Of a DNA stretch of 62,000 nt, positions 11,359 through 21,736 are shown one piece after another (within the stretch, counting starts at the first letter, position 1; each line of letters opens with the position of its first letter). The DNA is taken from the NCBI GenBank assembly GCA_903813345.2, contig CAIIXF020000003.1, positions 8,499,912 through 8,561,911 on the forward strand, read 5' to 3'. The notes beneath the pieces were generated by a model. The model saw only the letters and a program-made list of their open reading frames with translations, did no database searches and was not told where the DNA came from. The position numbers were made by a program, and so were the translations under genes. This stretch comes from Owenia fusiformis. Its lineage: Eukaryota; Annelida; Polychaeta; Sabellida; Oweniidae.

Positions 11359-12523
11359 CCCATCGAACAGAGATAGCTGGCATTTTTACAAACGAATAGC
11401 AAATATCATAAAACAACACACCAGAAAGGCCACCATTTTCAAAATGGTTGCTCACTTGCCAAGGTGTCATCAGAAGAAATAATATGCTTTTAAGTAGCCA
11501 CCTCTAAAATTTTTGAAAAATCGCACACGTACTTGTAAAATAACACACATAAAAATGGTGGCCATTTTTCAAAATGGCCCACTACTCCCCAAAGTTTTAT
11601 TAGACAATGTGCCATGCTTACAGTATTCACATATCAAATATGAACAAAATCGCTCCACTACTTTTCGAGTTCTAGTAAAATACGTTAAAATGGTGGCCAT
11701 TTTTCAAATTTTTTTTCAAAATGGCCGCCTTCTCACAAAAATGTCATAGGACAGTGTGCCATGCTTATAGTATTCACATACCAAATATGAACAAAATCGC
11801 TCCACTACTTTTCGAGTTATAGTAAAATATGTTAAAATGGGGGTCATTTTTCAAAATTTTTTTCAAAATGGCCGCCTTCTCACAAAAATGTCATAGGACA
11901 GTGTGCCATGCTTATAGTATTCACATACCAAATATGAACAAAATCGCTCCACTACTTTTCGAGTTATAGTAAAATACGTTAAAATGGCGGCCATTTTTCA
12001 AAATGGCCGCCCTCTACCAAAAGTGTCTTTAGACAGTGTGCAATGCTTATAGTATTCACATACCAAATATGAACAAAATTGCTCCACTATTTTTGGAGTT
12101 ACAGCAAAAATCGTAAAATGACGAGTAAAGGCCGCCATTTTTCAAGATGGCTGCCATGCGCTTCTTTAATATCTACATTTGTAGCATTATTAATGTCCTT
12201 TATAATTTTTTTACATTTAAAACATATTGCTATTACAGTTTTACATATTGCACCTAAATTACTGTAAAATCGGCACTAAAATGGCCGCCATTTTGAAATG
12301 AGCGGCCATTTTGAAAATCGGCTTTCGAGCAGAACTTCTACCCCCATAGGGTATATGTGTACAAAATATGAACAAAATCGGGCCAACGGTATTTGAGTTA
12401 TTGCCCGGACAGACGGACGGACGGACGTACGTACGGACGGACGGACGGACGGACGGACGGACGGACAGACGGACGGACAGACGGAGGCGTTCCCTATATC
12501 CCTCCGAACTTCGTTCGATGGGA
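11359..12523. repeat. Nested gttcgatggga-ended element with ~147-bp tandem units
   Basis: It begins atcccatcgaac and ends gttcgatgggat. The interior contains four tandem units whose landmark gccatgctta (gcaatgctta in the last) occurs at 11611, 11758, 11905 and 12040 (periods 147, 147 and 135). Each unit carries aatatgaacaaaatcgctcc and a palindromic aaaatggcggccatttt block. A (GGAC)n tract follows at 12407-12485. A second copy in the opposite orientation is at 21737-22572, where the terminal motif is again gttcgatggga, so these are genuine boundaries. Confidence 0.8.
12407..12485 (+). repeat. GGAC tetranucleotide tract
   Basis: Roughly 19 copies of ggac with scattered variants (gtac, agac). 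It forms the characteristic tract of the surrounding repeat family; reverse-complement tracts occur at 21780-21840 and 34107-34170. Confidence 0.9.
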
Positions 12524-12690
12524 TAATAAAATTTAAACCAAGGTGTTCAAAATTTGGATGAAGGTGTTCAGATTTGGACCAAGGTGTCCACATTTTGAGG
12601 GGAGGTGTTCAACATTTCCAAGTCACTCATGTTAGGTGTTCCCAAGTTGACAGGCCTGAAAAAGGCACCCCCTCAACAGAAAGTATAATA

Positions 12691-13209
12691 TACTGTAGAT
12701 TGGGTTAATTTGGCGCTACTTAATTTGGCGATTTTGTCATTTTTGGCATATTGGCGGCTATTTAATTTGGCGGATATGCAAAAAAATTTAAATGAACTTA
12801 CGCGCTGTTTGCGAATTACCATCATGTAAATGGGCATGTTTGGCTAATCCTATGTTCATTTTTTCTTTTGAGGACCACTGGCGATATTCACCACGTTTGT
12901 ACATTTTTGTGAGATCATCTTTTACATTTTGCACCTCGATCGATGTTTCTACTATACCACGCTTTTCCTTTATAGTTTTTCTGAGTATTAATGAGTGACT
13001 GACCAGTTCTGAGCCAATTTATGAGAGACATTTTTTCATATTTTTGGAAAAAACTAAACCGGAAGTGACTTAAATACACTGGACGAAATACCCTAAATAA
13101 TTCCCGGGAATTCATTCTAAATTTTGGCGAAGATTTATATTGGCGAATTTTTCAATTTCGCCAAATTCGCCAAATTAAAGCGGGCGCCAAATTAACCCAA
13201 TCTACAGTA
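12691..13209. mobile_element. Tc1/mariner-type MITE, perfect 26-bp inverted ends
   Basis: The first 26 bp (tactgtagattgggttaatt, then tggcgc) are exactly the reverse complement of the last 26 bp. The outermost dinucleotide on each side is TA, the usual target duplication of Tc1/mariner elements. The subterminal region repeats tttggcg motifs. The 519-bp body has no transposase and is a deletion derivative or MITE. The perfect ends suggest recent mobility. Confidence 0.85.
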
Positions 13210-14013
13210 AATGAAATAGTCCAGATTTCAACTTCGCTAAACATATGGGTTCAGTTCTGAAAATCAGGGCAAAGGAATTGATGGACAAAGAGCCTCTTGA
13301 AAAAAGATATAGTAGTCTAAGGATGTAATTCTGAAGAATGTGAAGAAAGTTCTATGAGGATTATGCAATGCTACACCTTTATCTGAATTTTTATGATTTC
13401 AGTAATATAGATGTCATCCCTCCTGCTACATGTAGGTTACATTGTGGAACTCAGCCAAACACGACACTGAAGGCAGTATTCTGAGGTTATAAAATTTAAA
13501 TCTAAGAAATTTCCCATTTGCAGCCTCTTGGAGATTTCCGGAATTGAACAAAGTAGCGAACGTTGCAATCTTTCAACTTTAGTTCGTTGTTTTTCACCAC
13601 TTTACGTGTAGTATTTTCATTTAGGAGGCAGTCTTATTTGAATGCATCATTTCAGGTCTTTATGAATCAATAGATCAATAAGCAGACTAAAAATACAATT
13701 TAGCAGTTTCTTTCATTTTCCAAAATATTTACTACTGTTTTCCTTGAAGACATGGTTGGGTGAGACTTCATTTAGTTACATGATCGATACAGTAACTCAT
13801 CACGTGATCAGACACTGTGACACATGTTACATGATCAGACATGTGTGACATGATCAGTCACGTGAGCTTGCAAAATGGACGATCTAAATTTGCAAAAATT
13901 CTGCTAAGATCAAGATCCCTTTGTTGTTGCCTTCATGTCCTGTTTGGCTGCATTCCACAGTGTAACCTAGCAGGATGGATGACATAGAACAAACTGCTAA
14001 GTAGACACGTGGT
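13210..14013. other. Non-coding stretch with paired CACGTG sites
   Basis: No exon is recognised. Two CACGTG E-boxes (13801-13806 and 13859-13864) bracket a loosely palindromic run with repeated TGATCAG. This could be regulatory, but no gene start is seen nearby. Confidence 0.35.
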
Positions 14014-14108
14014 AATGAAACAGTTTTTTAGGTTCGAATAAAGTAACATAAAATTCCTAAAAGTTGAAGTCCTAAACGTTTATTATTTCATTATCAAAAT
14101 CCAATCTT
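14014..14108 (+). repeat. Left copy of a 95-bp direct repeat
   Basis: It is nearly identical to 16786-16882. The shared block runs from aatgaaacagtttttta through ggttcgaat.aagtaac to aaaatccaatctt. See the second copy for the possible link to a short-LTR element. Confidence 0.85.
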
Positions 14109-15477
14109 AGTAGAATATGTTTATATTATTTAAGAAAGTTGCCAAGCAACAGGACAGCAGAATAAAAACAATATTTCACCTCTAGCCTCTTATTCCAAAC
14201 TTGCCATACATATGCATTATGCAAAGTTACATACAAGCAGCCATTAGCGATTCTTCAAATTGAATTCATTGTTAGGTAAGATAATTTTTCTGTATAAAAT
14301 GTTCTTGCCTAAAGCATTGGCATGACATACTTTTAAAACAAATTAATATGAAATTCTTCCTTAACTTAGATCACTATAAAATTAACATTATTTGAACCAG
14401 ATACAATAGCTTGAATTATTTTCAGTTTAGGGATTCGTTACAGAACTTGACCAACTATGGTAAACTGAGAAACTGTCATGTCACATTAATTATACTGATA
14501 TTGGTTTTCATTAACTTTCATATTTTCTAAATGGTTCAGTGCTAAATTATTTAGAATAGCCTTTAACCTCCCCTAATATGTACACATTCAGATGTAAGTT
14601 TACCGCATATATAGCATCCACTGACTAAAGGAAATAGCATAGAATCATAACCACATAGAATTGGTCCTTGACATTCAATAAAATTCCCGACGACAATTAG
14701 AATCTCAATATCTTAAATCAGACCTAACTTGACTACAAAAATTGAATCGAACAACCAGAAAGTAAATGTAATTTTATCAAGAAAATCAAATTTATCTTGA
14801 AGAATAAAAGGTATCCAGTATTTTCATGCAGAAATGTGTGCACCCACTTCAACATGAAAAACCGTGATAACCTGTTATATAACCCCTAAAATCTCATACC
14901 AGAGGCATACAAAACATTTCTATGTTCATACTTGATCAGATTTACTATGATTTAATCATTTGAATTTTACCCTTGCCTGATTTAGTTTACACTGTAGTAA
15001 ATGTATTGTAAGCAATGTTTTTAATCAGGGTCTAGTTGTCAGTCCTCTCTCACAATAGTTTTGTTTTGATGATGGTTATGTGTTGTCTCTAAGCACTGAT
15101 ATTCAAAATATTATAAAATATATATCAAGGGGCTGATTTCTATGGTCAGTATTTTAATAATCCATCCTTCTTCATCGCTCAAGCATAATCCATTATATAT
15201 CCATAAGTCTTGTTTACATTTGCTATATCCAAGCATTGTATTTTGTCAACATCTTGCAGCAGTTTGCATTTTAATATTCAAGCAATGTGATGCACTATTG
15301 GGTAATATGTTTTCTTGTATATCTCACATTCATTTCACTAAACTTGTATGGTTGCACTTTCTGGGCATCATGGTGACATCTGGGGAACGATACATCTGTT
15401 GCAACATTATCTTCGCATTAAAAGTACATCTTTTGGTTGAGACATGCACTGATACACTATCATGGGTAACATGGAAC
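14109..15477. other. Non-coding AT-rich stretch between the direct repeats
   Basis: No coding region, RNA gene or bounded element is recognised. Confidence 0.5.
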
Positions 15478-15975
15478 ACGGGACGGCTACGACTGCACTC
15501 TGGCATTACGGGTTACTTCTCTGGGGCATGGGACATCTACGAATGCACTACCTGGCATTAAAATACTTCCCGGGGATACGAACATCTACGAATGCACTAC
15601 CTGGCATTAAAATACTTCCCGGGGATACGAACATCTACGAATGCACTACCTGGCATTAAAATACTTCCCGGGGATACAAACATCTACGAATGCACTACCT
15701 GGCATTACGATTACTTCTCTGGGGCACGGGACATCTACGAATGCACTACCTGGCATTACGATTACTTCTCTGGGGCACGGGACATCTACGAATGCACTAC
15801 CTGGCATTACGATTACTTCTCTGGGCCACGGGACATCTACGAATGCACTACCTGGCATTAAAATACTTCCCGGAGGTACGAACATCAACGAATGCACTCC
15901 CTGGCATTACAGTTAACATCTCCTGGGTATGGGATGTCTACGAATATAAACTCTGGCATTATAGCTCTCCCATTT
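15478..15975 (+). repeat. 49-bp tandem repeat, about ten copies
   Basis: The landmark ctacgaatgcactacctggc recurs every 49 bp at about 15538, 15587, 15636, 15685, 15734, 15783, 15832 and 15881. More divergent copies are at 15487 and 15930. Two subtypes alternate in blocks: one with taaaatacttcccggggata and one with acgattacttctctggggca. Because 49 is not a multiple of three, overlapping frames stay open without meaning. Confidence 0.93.
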
Positions 15976-16785
15976 AGTGTATCAGCTCACGATAAGTATG
16001 AATATGCGTCATCCTACATTTTTCATTATCACCACATGTGGCAATTGTTTATATAAGGTTATAATATTCTTTATGAGCAGCTTACAAGCATTTTAAACAT
16101 TCAGTTTATATACATATTTACAATGAGAAACAGTTTATATTCAATATCCAATTTCCATGTCCAAACAATTTATGTGTAGTAATCCATCTTTAAAGATTAC
16201 TGTCAACGGGCTAATGAGTGCAGCTGACCTAACTGCTGGTGCAAAATTGTCAGAATTTCTAACTCCAACTTGATGAATTTTATATTCATATGCCATTTTC
16301 GTAAAAATCATTCTTATTGAAGGTTATAGTGACTTTTGACTTCTTTATAACACAATATCAAGGGCAAAACATCGTGACTAATATGCAATATCCATAAACG
16401 TTTTGAATGCCATCTTCCCGTAATTTTAAGTGGGGGAAGCATGACTAGATTTTTTACTCCATGAACATTATGATTGTTAGGTGTCGGTAAACATTCCACT
16501 AATAATTTCTAATTCATATGTGATCCAACTACATGTATGTGTTTTAGCCATAACAATAGTTTACAATTAAATGCATATAGTTACCCGATGTACTAATCCA
16601 ACACTATTGATTATCTGATTTATATCCAACAATAATGATAATCCAATTAGAGATGATAATCCAACTTAATTCCAATGGCAATGATAATCCAATATAAATC
16701 CAATAGTGATAGAAATTCCAAATTAGTTGAAGTTGAATCCAAAATTAAGTTATGGAAAACTTAATTATATCCAGGCAACGGCGCC
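15976..16785. other. Non-coding; low-complexity taatccaa run
   Basis: From about 16590 to 16745 the motif (g)ataatccaa recurs irregularly about ten times. No exon is seen. Confidence 0.5.
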
Positions 16786-16882
16786 AATGAAACAGTTTTT
16801 TAAGGTTCGAATGAAGTAACATAAAATTCCTAAAAGTTGAAGTCCTAAACGTTTATTATTTCATTATCAAAATCCAATCTTT
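16786..16882 (+). repeat. Right copy of the 95-bp direct repeat, next to a PBS-like motif
   Basis: Read on the minus strand this copy ends in ctgtttca and is followed at once by TGGCGCCGTTGCC. That is the form of a tRNA-complementary primer-binding site after a 5' LTR. The matching copy at 14014-14108 would be the other terminal repeat, giving a 2.87-kb element without coding capacity. No target duplication or polypurine tract was found, so this remains a suggestion. Confidence 0.5.
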
Positions 16883-17119
16883 ACATTGAGTTTAGTTTAA
16901 TCAGTATGTTGTGCCGTAGTTAAAACTGTTCTGATCATGATATTCTGAGATGATAATCAAGAAAAGTCCGAAAGTATGGAAAGTTCCACAGGGAAGGTTC
17001 CAAAAAGGAGGTGAATAATAATTTCCCATAATTACCAAATAAATGAACCAATAATGAACAAATTAAAGATAATATCAAATTAAATCTACTGGACTTCCTA
17101 AACCTCCTCTAAATGGAGG

Positions 17120-17152
17120 CAAATGTTGGTTCCCATAAGGAACCAACATTTG
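17120..17152. repeat. Perfect 14-bp-stem hairpin
   Basis: caaatgttggttcc, a 5-nt loop (cataa), then ggaaccaacatttg. It is isolated in AT-rich sequence. It could be a transposon end relic; no gene context supports a terminator or regulatory RNA. Confidence 0.6.
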
Positions 17153-17522
17153 AACCAATAGAAAGCCAAGTAGATTATGTAATACACTAGAATATCCTGA
17201 ACTAAAAAATCCTCCTTTATGGGAATTGGAACTCTCCTGATAGAAAAGACATAACAATATGAAAAGAGCCAAGATTTTAATGTTATTTATGAATGATATC
17301 ACGTATTGAGTGCAAGTGGCCTTAAGGAGAATAAAGAATAGAAATGATGTACATCAAATGTATAGAACAATAACATATATCTTAAAACCTAAATCAATGT
17401 GATATAAAAATGAAGTTGTACCAAAATTTGATGTATATGAAAACCTAAACCCTGTTTCAGTAACATTTCATTATTTCGTTATTTTGACCATATGAACTTC
17501 TCACTAGAATAAGTGTTTCATC

Positions 17523-18079
17523 TTATCGCATCCTACTACCCCTTTAGATTGTGGTCGTATGCCCGATTCATTAGTAAGCCTGTGTTTCTACAATGTCGGA
17601 GAATGAAATATGCATTGCACACATAAATGACCTACCTCGATACATTCCTGAGTATTTTAGAATTCTTTTTATATAGTTGAATTGCAAATTGTATGGGTTT
17701 ATCAGCAGAACGAAGATATTTTCATTTTTGATAGCAATATTTGCGTGTAATATTTAACTTATTTCAACCGTCAAATTCCTCCATTCAGTTCCCGGCATGC
17801 ACCAGTCATAAGGGAAATCCCTGGGGAATTCCCCTTCCGACATTTTGAAAATTGCTGACATATTTCCGATGTAAAAACTAAAATCTCTTCGTTCTGCCAA
17901 TAAACCCATACAATTGGCGATCTAACAACATAAAAAGAATTTTAAAATAATCTGGAATGTATCAAGGTAGGTCATTTATGTGTGCAATGCATATTTCATT
18001 CTCCGACATTGTAGGAAGACAGGCTTACCAATGAATCGGGCGTACGACCACAATCTAAAGGGGTCGTAGGATGCGATAA
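17523..18079. mobile_element. Foldback/MULE-like MITE with ~200-bp arms and 9-bp target duplication
   Basis: The ends read ttatcgcatcctac and its reverse complement. The arms (17523-17735 and 17878-18079) match over about 200 bp, sharing attgtggtcgta, acaatgtcggagaatgaaat and aatgacctacct in inverted order. The sequence TGTTTCATC lies directly at 17514-17522 and again at 18080-18088, a clean 9-bp target-site duplication, the length typical of Mutator-like elements. There is no transposase. Confidence 0.87.
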
Positions 18080-18499
18080 TGTTTCATCATATGTCTTGAA
18101 AGTGCAATTGAAAAACGAAGAATTTTTATAATACCTCAAATGGACCATATACAGCTGCGAAGTCTTTAGTGTTTCCTAGTTCAACATATGCAGTACTAAT
18201 CTGGTATACTAAATACACTAAGTTTACTTTGAATTCGCCTAATGTTCAAGGTTTACGACCATTAATTCTAAAACTTAGGTCCGAAAAATTCCATGTCCGC
18301 CATGTTGGATCTCGCAAGTTCACGTATGTGACCTACTTCATTTAGATCGAAGAATCTGGAGTCTACTGATGATTTTAAGAGCCATGATTTTCCTGAGTAT
18401 ACCCACACCATAAATATATGATGTGTGTTATATTAATATGATGAATTACAAACTGAAAATCATACACTTTAGTTTACATTTTGTCAATCGGCTTCCAAA

Positions 18500-18509
18500 T
18501 CTCGCGAGA
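18500..18509 (+). promoter_or_regulatory. TCTCGCGAGA core-promoter palindrome
   Basis: A perfect TCTCGCGAGA sits 47 bp upstream of the ATG at 18556. This palindrome is known as a promoter element of TATA-less genes in animals. Its position just before a recognisable first exon supports a (former) promoter here. Confidence 0.5.
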
Positions 18510-18555
18510 CTAAAATTGCAAGTACTGCAGTTCAGCACTTTTCGCCGGCGTGGAA

Positions 18556-18663
18556 ATGTTTCAATTTGCAATCGATCGCGGAGGAACCTTCACTTATGTG
18601 TGGACTAAATGGAACAACAACAACATTCTTGGAACAACTGCCATTAGGAGAATCCCCGAGGAG
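18556..18663 (+). pseudogene. 5-oxoprolinase N-terminal exon fragment
   Basis: The ATG at 18556 opens a frame beginning MFQFAIDRGGTFTYVW, which matches the hallmark N-terminus of 5-oxoprolinase/hydantoinase A (FxFAIDRGGTFTDV). It continues through a short unrelated run (TKWNNNN) to TTAIRRIPEE, resembling the later EGIRRILE(E) motif of the family. About 25-30 family residues between these motifs are missing, so it is either a shortened exon or a decayed copy. A splice donor (GAG then GTACA) lies at 18664; the frame would otherwise stop at 18672. The enzyme cleaves 5-oxoproline with ATP in glutathione turnover. A late exon of the same family lies at 26949 on the same strand. The substitution of Y for D in GGTFTD and the internal deletion argue for a non-functional copy. 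Confidence 0.6.
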
Positions 18664-18711
18664 GTACAATAACCGTATGTGTCCACATTTTTCTTCATAT
18701 TCAAGCCACAG

Positions 18712-19204
18712 GAAGTTGTATCAAGTCCTTTTGGGCCTTTAGGTTTCCCCCTAGTATGTATCCAACAGACTGACTAGAAGTCAGTCTGTTATGATGTACT
18801 ACTTTCCTGTGGAAATTGCAGTGAATTTTTTTGCACAAAATTATCAATTAGAGGAACCATTTCTTCAATAAAATAAACATTACAAAATATCAATTAAATA
18901 GTAAGGTACAATTAAATGCAATAAAAAGTAACACAGCATATTGTCAAGTGGAAATAAAGCTAGTTGAAGTAACAAATGTGCAAATTAATTTTACCCAATC
19001 GGCCATTTTGAATAGCACTTCCTATGTAAACAAATATTTGGAATTACCAAACTTTAACATAGGTGCCTTATAGTCTGAATATAATTCAGACTAAATAGGA
19101 TATAGTCTAGGTTTCCCCCCACCTCTCAGAACAGATGTATTCATCTGTTCTGAGAGGTGGGGGGGGGACCCAATAAAGGCCCAAAAAGGACTTGATACAA
19201 CTTT
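18712..19204. mobile_element. Inverted-repeat element with subterminal hairpins
   Basis: Left end aagttgtatcaagtcctttt, then gggcctttaggtttccccc; the right end is its reverse complement with minor changes (18712-18751 and 19165-19204). Immediately inside each end is a hairpin: 18764-18790 (12-bp stem, loop aga) and 19115-19164 (23-bp perfect stem, loop tatt). The ~490-bp element is non-coding. Confidence 0.75.
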
Positions 19205-20723
19205 CAGTGATTCAAGCATCTCGTCCACAGTCAGTGCGCATACAGTGAAGAGCCCCTTATGGTATTGGCTCAAAGAATAAATGAGAAGATAAGACACCAA
19301 CCAAAAATGACACATCCAAAAAATGACCACCCGAAAGTATAACCCTCGTACTGACCTTTAACTTTTGCATCTATCAAACATTGAGTGATTAATATTTACC
19401 CTGTAATCTCTTCTTTATGTATTAGTTCTAACGATTGCATGATATAAATTATTGACGCTGTAAATCGAATTTTCCCGGTACATTTATTTCAAATTTTCAG
19501 AGTGTAAAGATAATGGACTGCTTCGGTAATTTCCGGCAGTGACCGATGTTGTTTGAACAACGGATAAAGTTGAAGGACTCCATTAATTATTCGTTCACTT
19601 ATTTCATACTTTTATCAACAGACGCTTTCTTGAATGTGTGGTTTTAGTGATTGTAAATGAAGCTAACAACAGTACGCATTGTTTGAGGTACATGTATGTG
19701 ATATTTATTGATAAACTGACTCCAAAATCAAGGAAATATATAAACTTATTTTTTGAAGTCAAATGTGTGCCTATTCGCAGTAGGCAGATTCTCGAAATTG
19801 GATCCAAGTGCAGTAAGAAACTCTGCCATTTTCTTGAGAAAAGTTTCTTCTCACCCTCTGTTCAAGTGACGTCAGAGTTCCAAGAATTTGCTAGAATTCC
19901 ATGAATGAACTATAGTCAAATTTTTGAAGGGGTGATAAATATCCAAAATTATAAATAAACAGATTCAAATGTGATCCAGTTTACAAACAATTGCAATTTC
20001 GCACAACATAATAAATGTAATTACATGTAACATGTACATGTACATATAACAATCTCAAGTATGATGGTCAAGTTTACAAACTATAATGACTTGTCATGTC
20101 ACGAGATTTTTTAGAATCATCCACCGTTTGAAATTTAGAGGATTAATCAGAAGAAAGTATATTTGGACAATTCTACTCAGCTCTCTGACGAAAGGAAGGA
20201 GGTGTATATAAGTCATAGACCAAATTTTTATATTTGGGCGAAACACTTAAGAATACGGCCCAATGAGAAAATGGATTTTTCGACCGACAGCATCTGAAAA
20301 ATATTTTAGACCAATTTTTCATTATTCATTTATTAGACTAAAAGTGCGGTTACTCTTTTGACTTCCAGTTTTGACTCACTGAGTTGGTGTACATTTCACC
20401 TTATTTTTTAACTCCAGTTGAGTCTGAATACTCTTTAAAGTATTGTTTTGATACACAGATATTGGCCAGATCGTTTTGTAGTAGGATCATAGGCTCAAAG
20501 AATAATACAGAAGATACGACACTAAATTGGAAAATTTCAAAAAAATATGACCACCTTTTAAAAATGTTCCTTTTACAAAATGGTACCTGCTTCCTCATGA
20601 CAGATTTTGCACTTATTTTATAGCTGAGATCTTCATCTTTCTATTTCTACTTGTTTGGTTCGAGTAAATAACCTATGGATGCAGTTATTTGACTTTCAAT
20701 ACGGCGAATATTTTTCACGAAAT
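19205..20723. other. Non-coding stretch
   Basis: No exon or bounded repeat is recognised. Short runs of acatgtacatgtacat near 20025 are low complexity. Confidence 0.45.
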
Positions 20724-20818
20724 CCGGACTCTTGTGTGTCCAAATATCATTGTAATGATGACGTCACATTTCTGGAACCACGGGAGCAACATTCAGATTT
20801 GGACAGACAAGAGTCCGG
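20724..20818. repeat. Inverted repeat enclosing a perfect CRE
   Basis: ccggactcttgtgtgtccaa at the left is mirrored by ttggacagacaagagtccgg at the right, with about 50 bp between. The spacer contains TGACGTCA (20759-20766), a consensus CREB/ATF site. This could be a small foldback element; no adjacent gene start is recognised. Confidence 0.6.
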
Positions 20819-21736
20819 CGATAAAATATCACTGTTTTGGCCTCTTATCAACGCAGTATTGCTTGAATAACGGCCATTGGTGATAAAAAAGGTAAAGAAT
20901 AACAAGACCCTTCGAATGAGGTATGATTTGTCTCATATTTTTCAGAAATGGCTCCAGAATCGTCATTTTAAAATTTGAAATTTTCTGAGGTGTCTCATCT
21001 TGAGGAAATATTATTGAGCTACTGATTCTACTACAAAAGAATCTGGCCGGGATCTATGTTTTGATATAAGAATCTCTTGCAAATAGTAGATTTTTTTCTG
21101 AAAAGTTACAAAAATATGAAAGTTGAATAAACATAATATCACTGATCAAAGTCTCTGGCATGAGAAAAAAATTATTTAGAATTTTATTTTTTTTCTAAGT
21201 AACAGGATTTCATTCTAATTATATTAGATATAAGATAGATGGTGCAGTCTTTATCACTTTTAATTACTGGGGTAATTGCATAATTTAAAAAGCTGCTTCT
21301 CTAACAGCCTCATATGGAGAACTTTTTATTCATAAATTAATGGTAGCACGTGAACTGGGCTTCCCGCGAAGAATTTTTTGACTATAATGTTATAGTACCT
21401 GGACAGGTTGAATGATGGTTTTTATTTACTCTATATTTGCAATAGAACAACCATTCTTATTGACATTTTCATGTTTTATTCTGGAGACAATTTCTAACAT
21501 GGAAAAAATATTTTAACGAAATCCCTAATTTTATGATTGATTTTGATAGGCTTTTTTCAAAAACACTCTACTGTCAATAAAAGACAAGTTTTTGCTTGAA
21601 CAACTGAACATTTAACGTCATTTCAAGATTGTCTAGATTTTGAATAACTGCCGCCTCAAGTCTTTCCAGATGTATTTGATGCCATATTAATTATGGCTGA
21701 TTATTGTTATTCATTTTTGTCATATTCAGTGATATT
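20819..21736. other. Non-coding stretch
   Basis: Nothing recognisable beyond AT-rich sequence. Confidence 0.45.

Larger units (their letters stand above)
10972..12658. mobile_element. Non-autonomous DNA transposon, perfect 14-bp inverted ends
   Basis: Both ends read CAGGCCTGTCAACT inward, a perfect 14-bp inverted repeat, and AAAAAG flanks both sides directly (low-complexity, so weak as a target duplication). The CAG start is compatible with the hAT superfamily, but an 8-bp duplication is not clear. The interior is non-coding. The left part has TCACGCA/GCGTGA motifs and the right part has three to four copies of aaggtgttca(aa)atttgga. In between sits the nested family at 11359-12523. No transposase is encoded. 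Confidence 0.8.

Noticed and set aside
15543-15977. Several overlapping frames encoding short peptide repeats
   Set aside because: By-product of the 49-bp tandem repeat, which shifts frame each copy.
17075-17302. 75-codon minus frame with a signal-peptide-like start (secreted peptide?)
   Set aside because: It begins at GTG with no ATG near the hydrophobic region, and contains a perfect DNA hairpin (17120-17152), so it is more likely repeat sequence.
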